This document shows, piece after piece, positions 1 through 6,209 of a stretch of DNA of 8,726 nucleotides. Below the pieces are notes generated by a model. That model did not search any database, was not told the origin of the DNA, and saw only the letters and a program-made list of their open reading frames with translations. The stretch's first letter is position 1; every line of letters begins with the position of its first letter. The position numbers and the translations under genes were made by a program. The DNA is from Persebacter sp051009035. GTDB lineage: Bacteria; Pseudomonadota; Gammaproteobacteria; Tethybacterales; Persebacteraceae. The stretch is taken from the NCBI GenBank assembly GCA_051009035.1, contig JBPCWY010000155.1:1-8726 (forward strand). Reading direction: 5' to 3'.

Positions 1-90
1 CGCAGTTTTCTCAAACACTTCCGCGAAGAATTTGACTATCACATTGAACACAAAAAATGCCTCGCCCCGGGCGGATTCGGCGATGGTTAA
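1..90 (+). CDS. nuoF: NADH-quinone oxidoreductase subunit F, C-terminal end (partial)
   Basis: Frame 1 is open from the window edge to TAA at 88-90 and encodes 29 residues. They include the segment FLKHFREEFDYHIEHKKC, which I recognise as the conserved C-terminal helix of NuoF, the FMN- and NADH-binding subunit of respiratory complex I at the membrane-facing cytoplasmic arm. In the family this helix follows the 4Fe-4S-binding domain. The last residues after the Cys (LAPGGFGDG) do not resemble usual NuoF tails that I know and may have been changed when the next gene was joined on. The stop overlaps the start of the methyltransferase gene (ATG at 83). nuoG, further downstream, supports the call. 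The 5' part is outside the window. Confidence 0.85.
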   Translation, partial: RSFLKHFREEFDYHIEHKKCLAPGGFGDG

Positions 91-1450
91 AACGGCGGCA
101 AAAGCGAAAAAAACCGCGCCGGTGCGCCGCCTCTACACGCACGACAATTTGCCGGTGCTGCGGAATATGGATTCCGAGAGCGTGGATTTAATTTATCTTG
201 ACCCGCCGTTCAATTCCGGAAAAAATTGGGAGCGTCCTATCGGCGGAGTCGGGCGCAAAGTTAACGCGGCGTTTAAAGATACTTGGACGCTGGGCGACAT
301 CCATGCGGACGAAGAATACGCTTTGAGCGAAGCGTATCCGGAAGCGAGGGATTTAATTGAGGCGCTGTGGTATATCAACGGCGGCAGCTGGAAAGCGTAT
401 TTAATTTACATGGGCGCGCGGCTGGTAGAAATGCGGCGCATTCTCAAACCGGCGGGAAGCATTTATTACCATTGCGACCCGGTAATGTCGCACGGCGTTA
501 AACTTTTAATGGATGCGATTTTTGGCAGCGGCAAAACCAAAAGCGGCAAATCGGGCGGCGGATACGCATGCGAAATTACATGGTGCTATACGACTCCGAC
601 TGCGCCCAATATTAAACGGTTTCCTTACCATTACGACAATATCCTTTGGTATACCAAAGGGAGCAGTTGGCGTTTTAACCGGAGCGACATCCGCGTTCCG
701 TATTCCGGCAAAGGACCGCACGGCGGCAATGCATGGCTTAAGGAAGGGAAAACCTTAAAAGAGTGGCGGGAAGAAAAATACAAAGAAGGGAAAATACCGT
801 CCAATTGGTGGGCGGACATCCCAAAGGCGGTTTATTCCAGCGAAAAAACCGACTACCCGACCCAAAAACCGCTCGCGCTTTTGGAGCGGATTATCAAAGC
901 GTCTTCCAACAAAGGCGATTTGGTGCTGGACCCGTTTTGCGGATGCGCGACGACGATGGTGGCGGCGGAATATTTGGGGCGTTCGTGGGTTGGCATAGAT
1001 GTTTCCGAAAAAGCGGCGGAAATTGTCATTGAGCGTTTGCAAAAAACGACTCACGGAGAAATTCCGCTGTTAAATCCGGAAGATGTCGTGGAACATTTTC
1101 GCGCGCCGCCGAAGCGGACGGATTTGCCGAAAATGACGGATAAACGAATTCTTAAACCGCATTTGTATAAAAAGCAAGACGGGAAATGCGTTGCGCCGTG
1201 CGGCAAAAACGGGGAAGGCAGAAAAGTGGATATTGGGCTGATGGATTTTGACCACATCACCGCGCGGGAACGCGGCGGGCAATCGGTTGACGGCAATATG
1301 CAACTGCTTTGCCGCGAGTGCAATTCTATAAAAGGCGCGAAAGGGATGACTTATTTAAGCCGCAGAATTTTGGAAAAGCGAACCCGGGAGAACCAGGAAA
1401 AATGGCTGGAAACCCGGACTCAAAAAACCAAAAAATGGGCGGCAAAATGA
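83..1450 (+). CDS. beta-class DNA methyltransferase fused to a C-terminal HNH nuclease domain
   Basis: The product, 455 aa, is predicted to methylate an exocyclic amino group of adenine or cytosine in DNA using S-adenosylmethionine. The order of motifs is that of the beta class: catalytic motif IV DPPF at residues 40-43, a central region of about 200 residues that probably recognises the target, then YPTQKP at 258-263 and the AdoMet-binding motif I DPFCGCATT at 283-291. After about residue 360 comes an HNH-type nuclease domain: Cys369 and Cys373, Asp390-His391, Asn405, and Cys410/Cys413 with the following Asn, which matches a zinc-bound HNH fold. The start chosen is ATG 83, inside the nuoF stop (ATGGTTAA), which suggests translational coupling. 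The frame is open upstream to the window edge, with a TTG at 32, but that part would overlap nuoF. Target sequence unknown. It could be a self-contained restriction-modification protein or a modification enzyme with a DNA-binding HNH; the sequence does not decide. Confidence 0.88.
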   Translation: MVKTAAKAKKTAPVRRLYTHDNLPVLRNMDSESVDLIYLDPPFNSGKNWERPIGGVGRKVNAAFKDTWTLGDIHADEEYALSEAYPEARDLIEALWYINGGSWKAYLIYMGARLVEMRRILKPAGSIYYHCDPVMSHGVKLLMDAIFGSGKTKSGKSGGGYACEITWCYTTPTAPNIKRFPYHYDNILWYTKGSSWRFNRSDIRVPYSGKGPHGGNAWLKEGKTLKEWREEKYKEGKIPSNWWADIPKAVYSSEKTDYPTQKPLALLERIIKASSNKGDLVLDPFCGCATTMVAAEYLGRSWVGIDVSEKAAEIVIERLQKTTHGEIPLLNPEDVVEHFRAPPKRTDLPKMTDKRILKPHLYKKQDGKCVAPCGKNGEGRKVDIGLMDFDHITARERGGQSVDGNMQLLCRECNSIKGAKGMTYLSRRILEKRTRENQEKWLETRTQKTKKWAAK

Positions 1451-1476
1451 AACGGCGCGGCGCAATCTGGTATAAT
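1447..1476 (+). promoter_or_regulatory. extended -10 promoter upstream of nuoG
   Basis: TGGTATAAT at 1468-1476 is a perfect extended -10 element. ATGAAA at 1447-1452, 18 bases upstream of the hexamer, matches 4 of 6 bases of the -35 consensus. It lies at the end of the methyltransferase gene and about 50 bases before the nuoG start, so it could supply nuoG-nuoH with transcripts independent of the nuoF promoter. The 13 bases AATCTGGTATAAT (1464-1476) recur exactly before rpsP. Confidence 0.6.
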
Positions 1477-1525
1477 CCGAGGGCGGCGGGGGCGTTGCCG
1501 CAGTTTTTTGGGAACGGGGATACTC

Positions 1526-3889
1526 ATGGACATTCAACTGGAAATTAACGGAAAAAAAACGCGCGCCAAGGAGGGCGCGACGATTATGCAGGTGGCGGCG
1601 GATTTGGGGCTGTATATCCCCCATTTTTGCTATCACCCGAAATTGTCGGTCGCCGCCAACTGCCGCATGTGCTTGGTGGAGGTGGAAAAATCGCCGAAAC
1701 CGCTGCCCGCTTGCGCCACCGTCGCTTTGGACGGCATGTCGGTTAAACTGGATTCGCCGAGAGCCAAAGAAGCGCAAAACAGCGTGATGGAATTTTTATT
1801 AATCAACCACCCGCTGGACTGCCCCATTTGCGACCAAGGCGGCGAATGCCAGCTGCAAGATTTGGCGGTGGGCTACGGCATGTCCAAATCGCGCTACGCC
1901 GAAGAAAAGCGCGTGGTGTTTGAAAAAAATCTGGGACCGCTCGTTTCCACCGATATGACGCGCTGCATTCATTGCACCCGCTGCGTCCGTTTTGGGCGGG
2001 AAATCGGCGGGATGATGGAACTCGGCATGACGGGGCGGGGCGAACACGCCGAAATTATGCCGTTTATTGAGCGCACGGTGGATTCCGAATTGTCCGGAAA
2101 TATGATTGATGTTTGTCCGGTCGGGGCGCTGACTTCCAAGCCGTTTCGGTTTACCGCGCGCCCGTGGGAATTGTCGCCAAAGCCGGGCGTGGCGGCGCAC
2201 GATTCTTGGGGGAGCAACATTACATGGCAAATCAAAGGCGCGCAAATCAAACGCGTTGTGCCGCGCGATTGCGAAGACATTAACCAATGCTGGATTTCCG
2301 ACCGCGACCGCTTTTCTTATTTGGCGTTGGAAGCCAAAGACCGCGCGCTGGCGCCGCTGATGCGTCCCGCCGATTCGCGGCAACTGACCGGATGCGGCTG
2401 GCAGGAAGCGTTGCGCGAAACGGCGCGGGAATTGAAAAAATACTCGTCCGAAACTATCGGATTTTTTGCCGGTCCCGGCGCGACTTGCGAAGAATTGTTT
2501 TTGTGGCGCAAACTCGCGCAAGGGTTAAATTGCGGCAATATTGACGACCGCTTGCGGCAGCGCGATTTTTCCGTTGAAGCGCCCGCCGAATTCGGTTTTC
2601 GCATCGCCGCGCTGGCGCATTCTTCGGCGGTATTATTTGTCGGCGCGGAACCGGCGCGCGAACAACCGCTTTTGCCGACCCATTTTCGCCGCGCCGCCCG
2701 CGGCTCACAGCAACGCCGTCCCGATTTGCGCGACACTTCTTATTTTCACAAACAACGCCGCCGCTTGATGGCGGTTTCCGCCGCGGATATTGGCGAACAA
2801 GTTCCGTTGCAGGCGCAACAATTGGCGCGCCCTTCGGCGTTTGCCGCGCAAATTGCCGCGATTAACGAAATTTTAAACTTCGCGCCGAAACAAGCGAATT
2901 CGCTTTTTGATTTTGGAGACGGCGCGTTGGAATTGAAAAAAATCGCGCAACTATTCAACGAAGCCAAAGGCGAAAAACGCATTTTATTCGGAGACGGCGC
3001 GCGCGGCGCGGAAAACTTCGGCGCGCTTTTGCAACAGATGCAAATTTTGGCAAAAAACACCGGCGCAACTATCGGCGATTTATCGTCCGGCGCAAACGGC
3101 GCGGGCGCGCAACGGCTTGCCGTCCGCCCGCAAAACGGCGGCATGAATGCGGCGGAAATGCAGCGCGCCGGACTCAAAGCGGCGATGTTGCTCGGTTGCG
3201 AACCGCAAGATTTTGCCGCGCCGATGCAAGCGCGCGCGATGCTTTCGCGCGCCGGTTTTACCTGCGCGTTGGCGGCGTTTTCCGGCGGTTTGGAAGAAGC
3301 GCATGTCGTTTTGCCGGTTGCGGCGGGCGGCGAAAACGAAGGCACATTTATTAACGGCGAAGGGCGGGTGCAAGAGTTTTCCGCCGCCGTCCCGCCGCCC
3401 GGCGAAGCGCGTCCGGCGTGGAAAATATTGCGCGTATTGGGGGAGATGCTCGGCATTCCCGGTTTTGATTTTTCCACTTTGGAAGATGTCCGCCGCATGA
3501 TGAAAGACGAAATAGCGGACGCGCCCGCGCCGATGGTATTGGCGGAAGACGCGGAGATTGCCGATTTTTCGCCGCCGAAATCGGGCAAATTTGAATTTTC
3601 CGGCGGCGCGGCGATTTACGATTCGGACATGCTTTCGCGCCGCGCGTCCGCATTGCAATTAACCGCGTTAGGCAAAAACGCCGCTTTCGCTTTTTTTCAT
3701 CCCGCCGATTTGGCGGAATGCAACATCGCGGAAGGCGCGGAAGTATTGCTCGGAGACGGGGAAAATACATGGCAGACGCGCGCGTTTGCCGACCGCCGCT
3801 TGGCGCGCGGCGTGATTTTGGCGTATCCGCCCAATTTGCGAAGAACCGGCATTTCGGTAAAACCCGCAAGCCAAGAAGAAGCCGCCTAA
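1526..3889 (+). CDS. nuoG: NADH-quinone oxidoreductase subunit G
   Basis: The product (787 aa) is the large iron-sulfur subunit of respiratory complex I, passing electrons from NuoE/NuoF towards NuoI in the cytoplasmic arm. Ligands are visible in order: a 2Fe-2S ferredoxin-like site at Cys35, Cys46, Cys49, Cys63; a 4Fe-4S site His95, Cys99, Cys102, Cys108; and a second 4Fe-4S site Cys147, Cys150, Cys153, Cys197. From about residue 215 a degenerate molybdopterin-oxidoreductase-type domain follows. The start is ATG 1526, preceded by GGGGA (1516-1520) at five bases; TTG 1508 in the same frame is less likely. nuoH follows after one base. Length suits the shorter NuoG type rather than the roughly 900-residue enterobacterial one. 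Residues encoded at about 2699-2767 are unusually Arg-rich and look out of frame (see findings). Confidence 0.95.
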   Translation: MDIQLEINGKKTRAKEGATIMQVAADLGLYIPHFCYHPKLSVAANCRMCLVEVEKSPKPLPACATVALDGMSVKLDSPRAKEAQNSVMEFLLINHPLDCPICDQGGECQLQDLAVGYGMSKSRYAEEKRVVFEKNLGPLVSTDMTRCIHCTRCVRFGREIGGMMELGMTGRGEHAEIMPFIERTVDSELSGNMIDVCPVGALTSKPFRFTARPWELSPKPGVAAHDSWGSNITWQIKGAQIKRVVPRDCEDINQCWISDRDRFSYLALEAKDRALAPLMRPADSRQLTGCGWQEALRETARELKKYSSETIGFFAGPGATCEELFLWRKLAQGLNCGNIDDRLRQRDFSVEAPAEFGFRIAALAHSSAVLFVGAEPAREQPLLPTHFRRAARGSQQRRPDLRDTSYFHKQRRRLMAVSAADIGEQVPLQAQQLARPSAFAAQIAAINEILNFAPKQANSLFDFGDGALELKKIAQLFNEAKGEKRILFGDGARGAENFGALLQQMQILAKNTGATIGDLSSGANGAGAQRLAVRPQNGGMNAAEMQRAGLKAAMLLGCEPQDFAAPMQARAMLSRAGFTCALAAFSGGLEEAHVVLPVAAGGENEGTFINGEGRVQEFSAAVPPPGEARPAWKILRVLGEMLGIPGFDFSTLEDVRRMMKDEIADAPAPMVLAEDAEIADFSPPKSGKFEFSGGAAIYDSDMLSRRASALQLTALGKNAAFAFFHPADLAECNIAEGAEVLLGDGENTWQTRAFADRRLARGVILAYPPNLRRTGISVKPASQEEAA

Positions 3890-3890
3890 A

Positions 3891-4946
3891 ATGCGCGACT
3901 GGCTGCAACAATTCTTTTTTCCCGTGTTGGGCGAATATGCCGCGTGGGCGGCGATTTTGCTTGAGACGCTGGCAAAAATCACGGCAATTGTCGCGCCGTT
4001 AATGCTGTGCGTGGCGTATTTAACTTACGCCGAGCGGCGGGTGATTGGCGCGATGCAACTGCGCATCGGACCGAACCGCGTGGGCCCGATGGGATTATTG
4101 CAGCCGATTGCGGACGCGCTCAAACTTTTATTAAAAGAAATTATTTTACCGGCGGAATCCAGCCGCTTTTTATTATTAATCGCCCCGGCGATTTCACTGA
4201 CCGCCGCGCTGGCGGCGTGGGCGGTAATTCCGTTTTCGCCGGAAATTGTGCTGGCGGATGTCAACGCCGGTTTGTTGTTTGTTTTGGCGGCGACTTCCAT
4301 GGGCGTTTACGGCGTGATTATCGCGGGTTGGGCGTCCAATTCCAAATACGCGTTTTTGGGTTGTTTGCGTTGCGCCGCGCAAATCGTCTCTTACGAAATT
4401 GCGATGGGTTTTGCGCTGGTGGTGGTTTTAATGGCGGCGGGCAGTTTAAACTTTTCGGAAATCGTGGGCGCGCAGGCGGGTCCGACTTTTTTGTCGTGGT
4501 ATTGGCTGCCGCTGTTTCCGATGTTTATCGTCTATTTTATATCGGGCGTGGCAGAAACAAACCGCGCGCCGTTTGATGTCGCGGAAGGCGAATCGGAAAT
4601 CGTCGCCGGTTTTCATGTGGAGTATTCGGGCATGGCGTTCGCGATTTTCTTTTTGGCGGAATACGCGAACATGATTTTAATTTCGGCATTAACGGCGGTC
4701 ATGTTTTTAGGCGGCTGGCATCCGCCGTTTAACATCGCGCCGTTCACATGGATTCCGGGAATGGTATGGTTATTCGCCAAAATCGCCTTTTGTTTATTTT
4801 GTTTTTTATGGTTTCGCGCCACTTTCCCGCGCTACCGCTACGACCAAATCATGCGTTTAGGATGGAAAGTATTCATCCCGCTAACAATAGTATGGCTAAT
4901 AGTAGTAGCATTCTGGATGCAAACCCCGCTGTGGGTTTGGAATTAA
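3891..4946 (+). CDS. nuoH: NADH-quinone oxidoreductase subunit H
   Basis: The product (351 aa, usual length) is an integral membrane subunit of complex I that forms part of the quinone-binding chamber next to the cytoplasmic arm. About eight hydrophobic helices can be seen. Signature segments are AERR near residue 48, QLRIGPNRVGP at 56-66, the acidic loop ETNRAPFD from residue 222 and the following AEGESE, and HVEYSGM. The start is ATG 3891, one base after the nuoG stop, so the two genes are co-translated. There is only a weak AAGAAG upstream. The last transmembrane segment (4881-4910) is written with an unusual run of A-ending codons. The next gene should be nuoI in the standard order, but an ankyrin-type gene starts two bases later. 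Confidence 0.97.
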   Translation: MRDWLQQFFFPVLGEYAAWAAILLETLAKITAIVAPLMLCVAYLTYAERRVIGAMQLRIGPNRVGPMGLLQPIADALKLLLKEIILPAESSRFLLLIAPAISLTAALAAWAVIPFSPEIVLADVNAGLLFVLAATSMGVYGVIIAGWASNSKYAFLGCLRCAAQIVSYEIAMGFALVVVLMAAGSLNFSEIVGAQAGPTFLSWYWLPLFPMFIVYFISGVAETNRAPFDVAEGESEIVAGFHVEYSGMAFAIFFLAEYANMILISALTAVMFLGGWHPPFNIAPFTWIPGMVWLFAKIAFCLFCFLWFRATFPRYRYDQIMRLGWKVFIPLTIVWLIVVAFWMQTPLWVWN

Positions 4947-4948
4947 TA

Positions 4949-5767
4949 ATGTCCGATAAATCCGGCTATGTTTATTTGGCAACGCGCAAAGATATGCCCG
5001 GCGTAACCAAAATCGGAAGATCCGCTAATCCGAAAAAACGGATGCCCGGAATTATTAAAGGCGCGGAGCATATCCTCCAACGTTCTTTTAAGGTTAAAAA
5101 CCAGACGCGTGCCGAAGAAAGAATGCTTATTGCATTTAACTTTTGCCGGAAAGACGATATATTTGCGCAAGGGGAAAGAAAAATAGAATATTTTAATATT
5201 GAATGGAGAAAGTTGCGGAATGCTTTTCCTTGCGTAATGTCGACGAATCCGGATTCCAAGAAAAACGAACAAAAAGAAAAAAAGCAAAAACCGGATACTT
5301 TCTGGAGTGAAATGGCGAGTTTGCAAAAACAAAGAAAGAATGCGGAATTTGAGGAAGCGGCGCGCAGCGTTAAAAAACCGGACAACGAAAAAGGCGGGGA
5401 CGGAAGAACATTACTTATGCTTGCGGCGGAATGCGGCTGGACGAAAGCGATGAAAATTCTTCTGGCGAAACCTGCGGCGGGAAACATAAATTTTTCCGTA
5501 GTGACCGGCAAAACCGCATTAATAATTTCGGCGAAGTGGTGCCAGCCCGCCGCGGTCAGATTATTATTGGAAAAAGACGCAAGCATTAACCATGTTTGCG
5601 CTTATGGCTGGACGGCGTTGGACTACGCCGAATTTCGCGATGTTGGAACGCGATTTATTAGCGCGAAAGAACTAAAGCATCCTAAAATCGCAAAGAAAAT
5701 TAAAGATAACCGTAAAGTTAAAGAAATATTACGGAAAAATGGCGGTAAATTAGCGGCGGAATTATAA
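4949..5767 (+). CDS. GIY-YIG-like (T5orf172/MUG113-type) domain protein with ankyrin repeats
   Basis: The 272-residue protein has two parts. Residues 1-95 look like the T5orf172/MUG113 branch of the GIY-YIG nuclease superfamily: GYVYLA at 6-11, TKIGRS at 20-25, the conserved Arg-rich turn near 31, and a Glu pair at 56-57 before a helix. A charged Lys/Glu-rich linker spans roughly 100-150. Residues 151-225 hold two clear ankyrin repeats (DGRTLLMLAAECG and TGKTALIISAKW, each followed by a helix ending LL) and the start of a third (GWTALDYAEF), then a basic C-terminus. The start is ATG 4949, with GGA ten bases upstream, two bases after the nuoH stop. The frame stays open back to 4748, but that part overlaps nuoH. 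Codons are richer in A and T (aaa, aga, tta, ata) than in the nuo genes, consistent with recent acquisition. Function is unknown: DNA or RNA cleavage or binding is inferred only from the fold. Confidence 0.75.
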   Translation: MSDKSGYVYLATRKDMPGVTKIGRSANPKKRMPGIIKGAEHILQRSFKVKNQTRAEERMLIAFNFCRKDDIFAQGERKIEYFNIEWRKLRNAFPCVMSTNPDSKKNEQKEKKQKPDTFWSEMASLQKQRKNAEFEEAARSVKKPDNEKGGDGRTLLMLAAECGWTKAMKILLAKPAAGNINFSVVTGKTALIISAKWCQPAAVRLLLEKDASINHVCAYGWTALDYAEFRDVGTRFISAKELKHPKIAKKIKDNRKVKEILRKNGGKLAAEL

Positions 5768-5769
5768 TC

Positions 5770-5820
5770 CTCGTCCCTACGCTCCAGCGTTGGGATGCAC
5801 TACCGGCGGCGTCTTGCCGC
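5770..5820 (+). repeat. outer inverted repeat, left arm
   Basis: The arm begins CTCGTCCCTACGCTCCAGCG. Its first 40 bases match the reverse complement of 6056-6095 with three mismatches; the rest matches loosely with one indel. Within it, TCCCTACGCT and AGCGTTGGGA form a hairpin with a two-base loop and one mismatch, so the arm is palindromic on its own. It starts three bases after the ankyrin gene stop. Confidence 0.85.
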
Positions 5821-5864
5821 TTTTTGGCGCAAACCGCCAGCCGCTCAAAACCGACATTCCCCGC

Positions 5865-5893
5865 CGTCATTCCCGCGTAGGCGGGAATCTAAA
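5865..5893 (+). repeat. inner inverted repeat, left copy (ATTCCCGC palindrome)
   Basis: The copy contains ATTCCCGCGTAGGCGGGAAT, a perfect 8-base palindrome around GTAG, preceded by CGTC. It fits the general form ATTCCC-N8-GGGAAT of the neisserial dRS3 family and similar palindromes common between genes in Pseudomonadota. It matches the reverse complement of 5941-5969 in 28 of 29 bases. Confidence 0.9.
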
Positions 5894-5940
5894 ATGCGGG
5901 GCGTTATTGCAGGATTTTACCGATTTGTCGCAGTTTGCTC

Positions 5941-5969
5941 TTTGGATTCCCGCCTACGCGGGAATGACG
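5941..5969 (-). repeat. inner inverted repeat, right copy (ATTCCCGC palindrome)
   Basis: This is the reverse-orientation partner of 5865-5893, with a single difference (TCCAAA against TCTAAA at the 3' end of the repeat unit). The two are separated by 47 bases without recognisable content. Similarity stops sharply outside the 29 bases on both sides. Confidence 0.9.
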
Positions 5970-6043
5970 AGGAAGGGGGCGGGGTTAGGCGGGTTTCGGC
6001 ATGCGCCAATTTATTCGCAACCGCCAAAGGCAATCGCCGAAGG

Positions 6044-6095
6044 GCGGCGGGGACACCGCCGGTAGTGCGTCCCGACGCTGGAGCGTGGGGACGAG
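6044..6095 (-). repeat. outer inverted repeat, right arm
   Basis: Read on the minus strand it begins CTCGTCCCCACGCTCCAGCG and parallels the left arm at 5770-5820. It also contains its own hairpin, GTCCCGACGCT against AGCGTGGGGAC with one mismatch. The differences from the left arm are mostly C-to-T type changes, so the arms have diverged somewhat since they arose. Confidence 0.85.
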
Positions 6096-6168
6096 ATTTA
6101 GGTTAAATGTTGCGGCGGAGGGGGCGGGCGGGTAAAAAATTGGCGGGGTTTGGGGGGATTTTTGCGAA

Positions 6169-6181
6169 AATCTGGTATAAT
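6169..6181 (+). promoter_or_regulatory. extended -10 promoter of the rpsP operon
   Basis: TGGTATAAT at 6173-6181 is a perfect extended -10 element; no convincing -35 hexamer lies 16-18 bases upstream, which extended -10 promoters can tolerate. Transcription would start near 6188, leaving a leader of about 20 bases before the rpsP ATG. The ribosome binding site AGGAG is at 6201-6205. The 13 bases at 6169-6181 are identical to 1464-1476 before nuoG. Confidence 0.7.
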
Positions 6182-6209
6182 TTCTTATTCCAACAAAAAC
6201 AGGAGTGTT

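Larger units (their letters stand above)
5770..6095. mobile_element. nested inverted-repeat element, MITE-like candidate
   Basis: This gene-free stretch between the ankyrin gene and rpsP is bounded by two inverted arms of 51 and 52 bases (5770-5820 and 6044-6095) and holds a second inverted pair of 29 bases (5865-5893 and 5941-5969). No transposase is encoded; short open frames across it merely follow the repeats. The layout fits a miniature non-autonomous element, or successive insertions of palindromic intergenic repeats. No target-site duplication is obvious at the ends. The stem-loops could also act in transcription termination or mRNA stability between the two operons. Confidence 0.5.

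Noticed and set aside
32..82. TTG at 32 as start of the methyltransferase
   Set aside because: This segment lies in the nuoF C-terminal coding sequence and has no good ribosome binding site. ATG 83 overlaps the nuoF stop in the usual coupled manner.
2746..3588. 280-codon open frame on the minus strand within nuoG
   Set aside because: The plus strand here is clear NuoG. The minus-strand frame shows no family motif and reflects the GCG/GCC-rich codons of nuoG.
4748..4948. Longer N-terminus for the ankyrin protein
   Set aside because: The extension runs through conserved nuoH sequence in another frame. The GIY-YIG-like domain begins right after ATG 4949.
5770..6095. CRISPR array
   Set aside because: The repeats are inverted, of two different kinds and only two copies each, with no regular spacing.
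5790..6106. Two overlapping open frames on the plus strand of 91 and 103 codons
   Set aside because: They are read across the inverted repeats and have no ribosome binding site or family resemblance.
6150..6209. TTG 6150 as rpsP start
   Set aside because: It lies upstream of the -10 element. ATG 6210 has AGGAG at the right distance and gives the standard S16 N-terminus.
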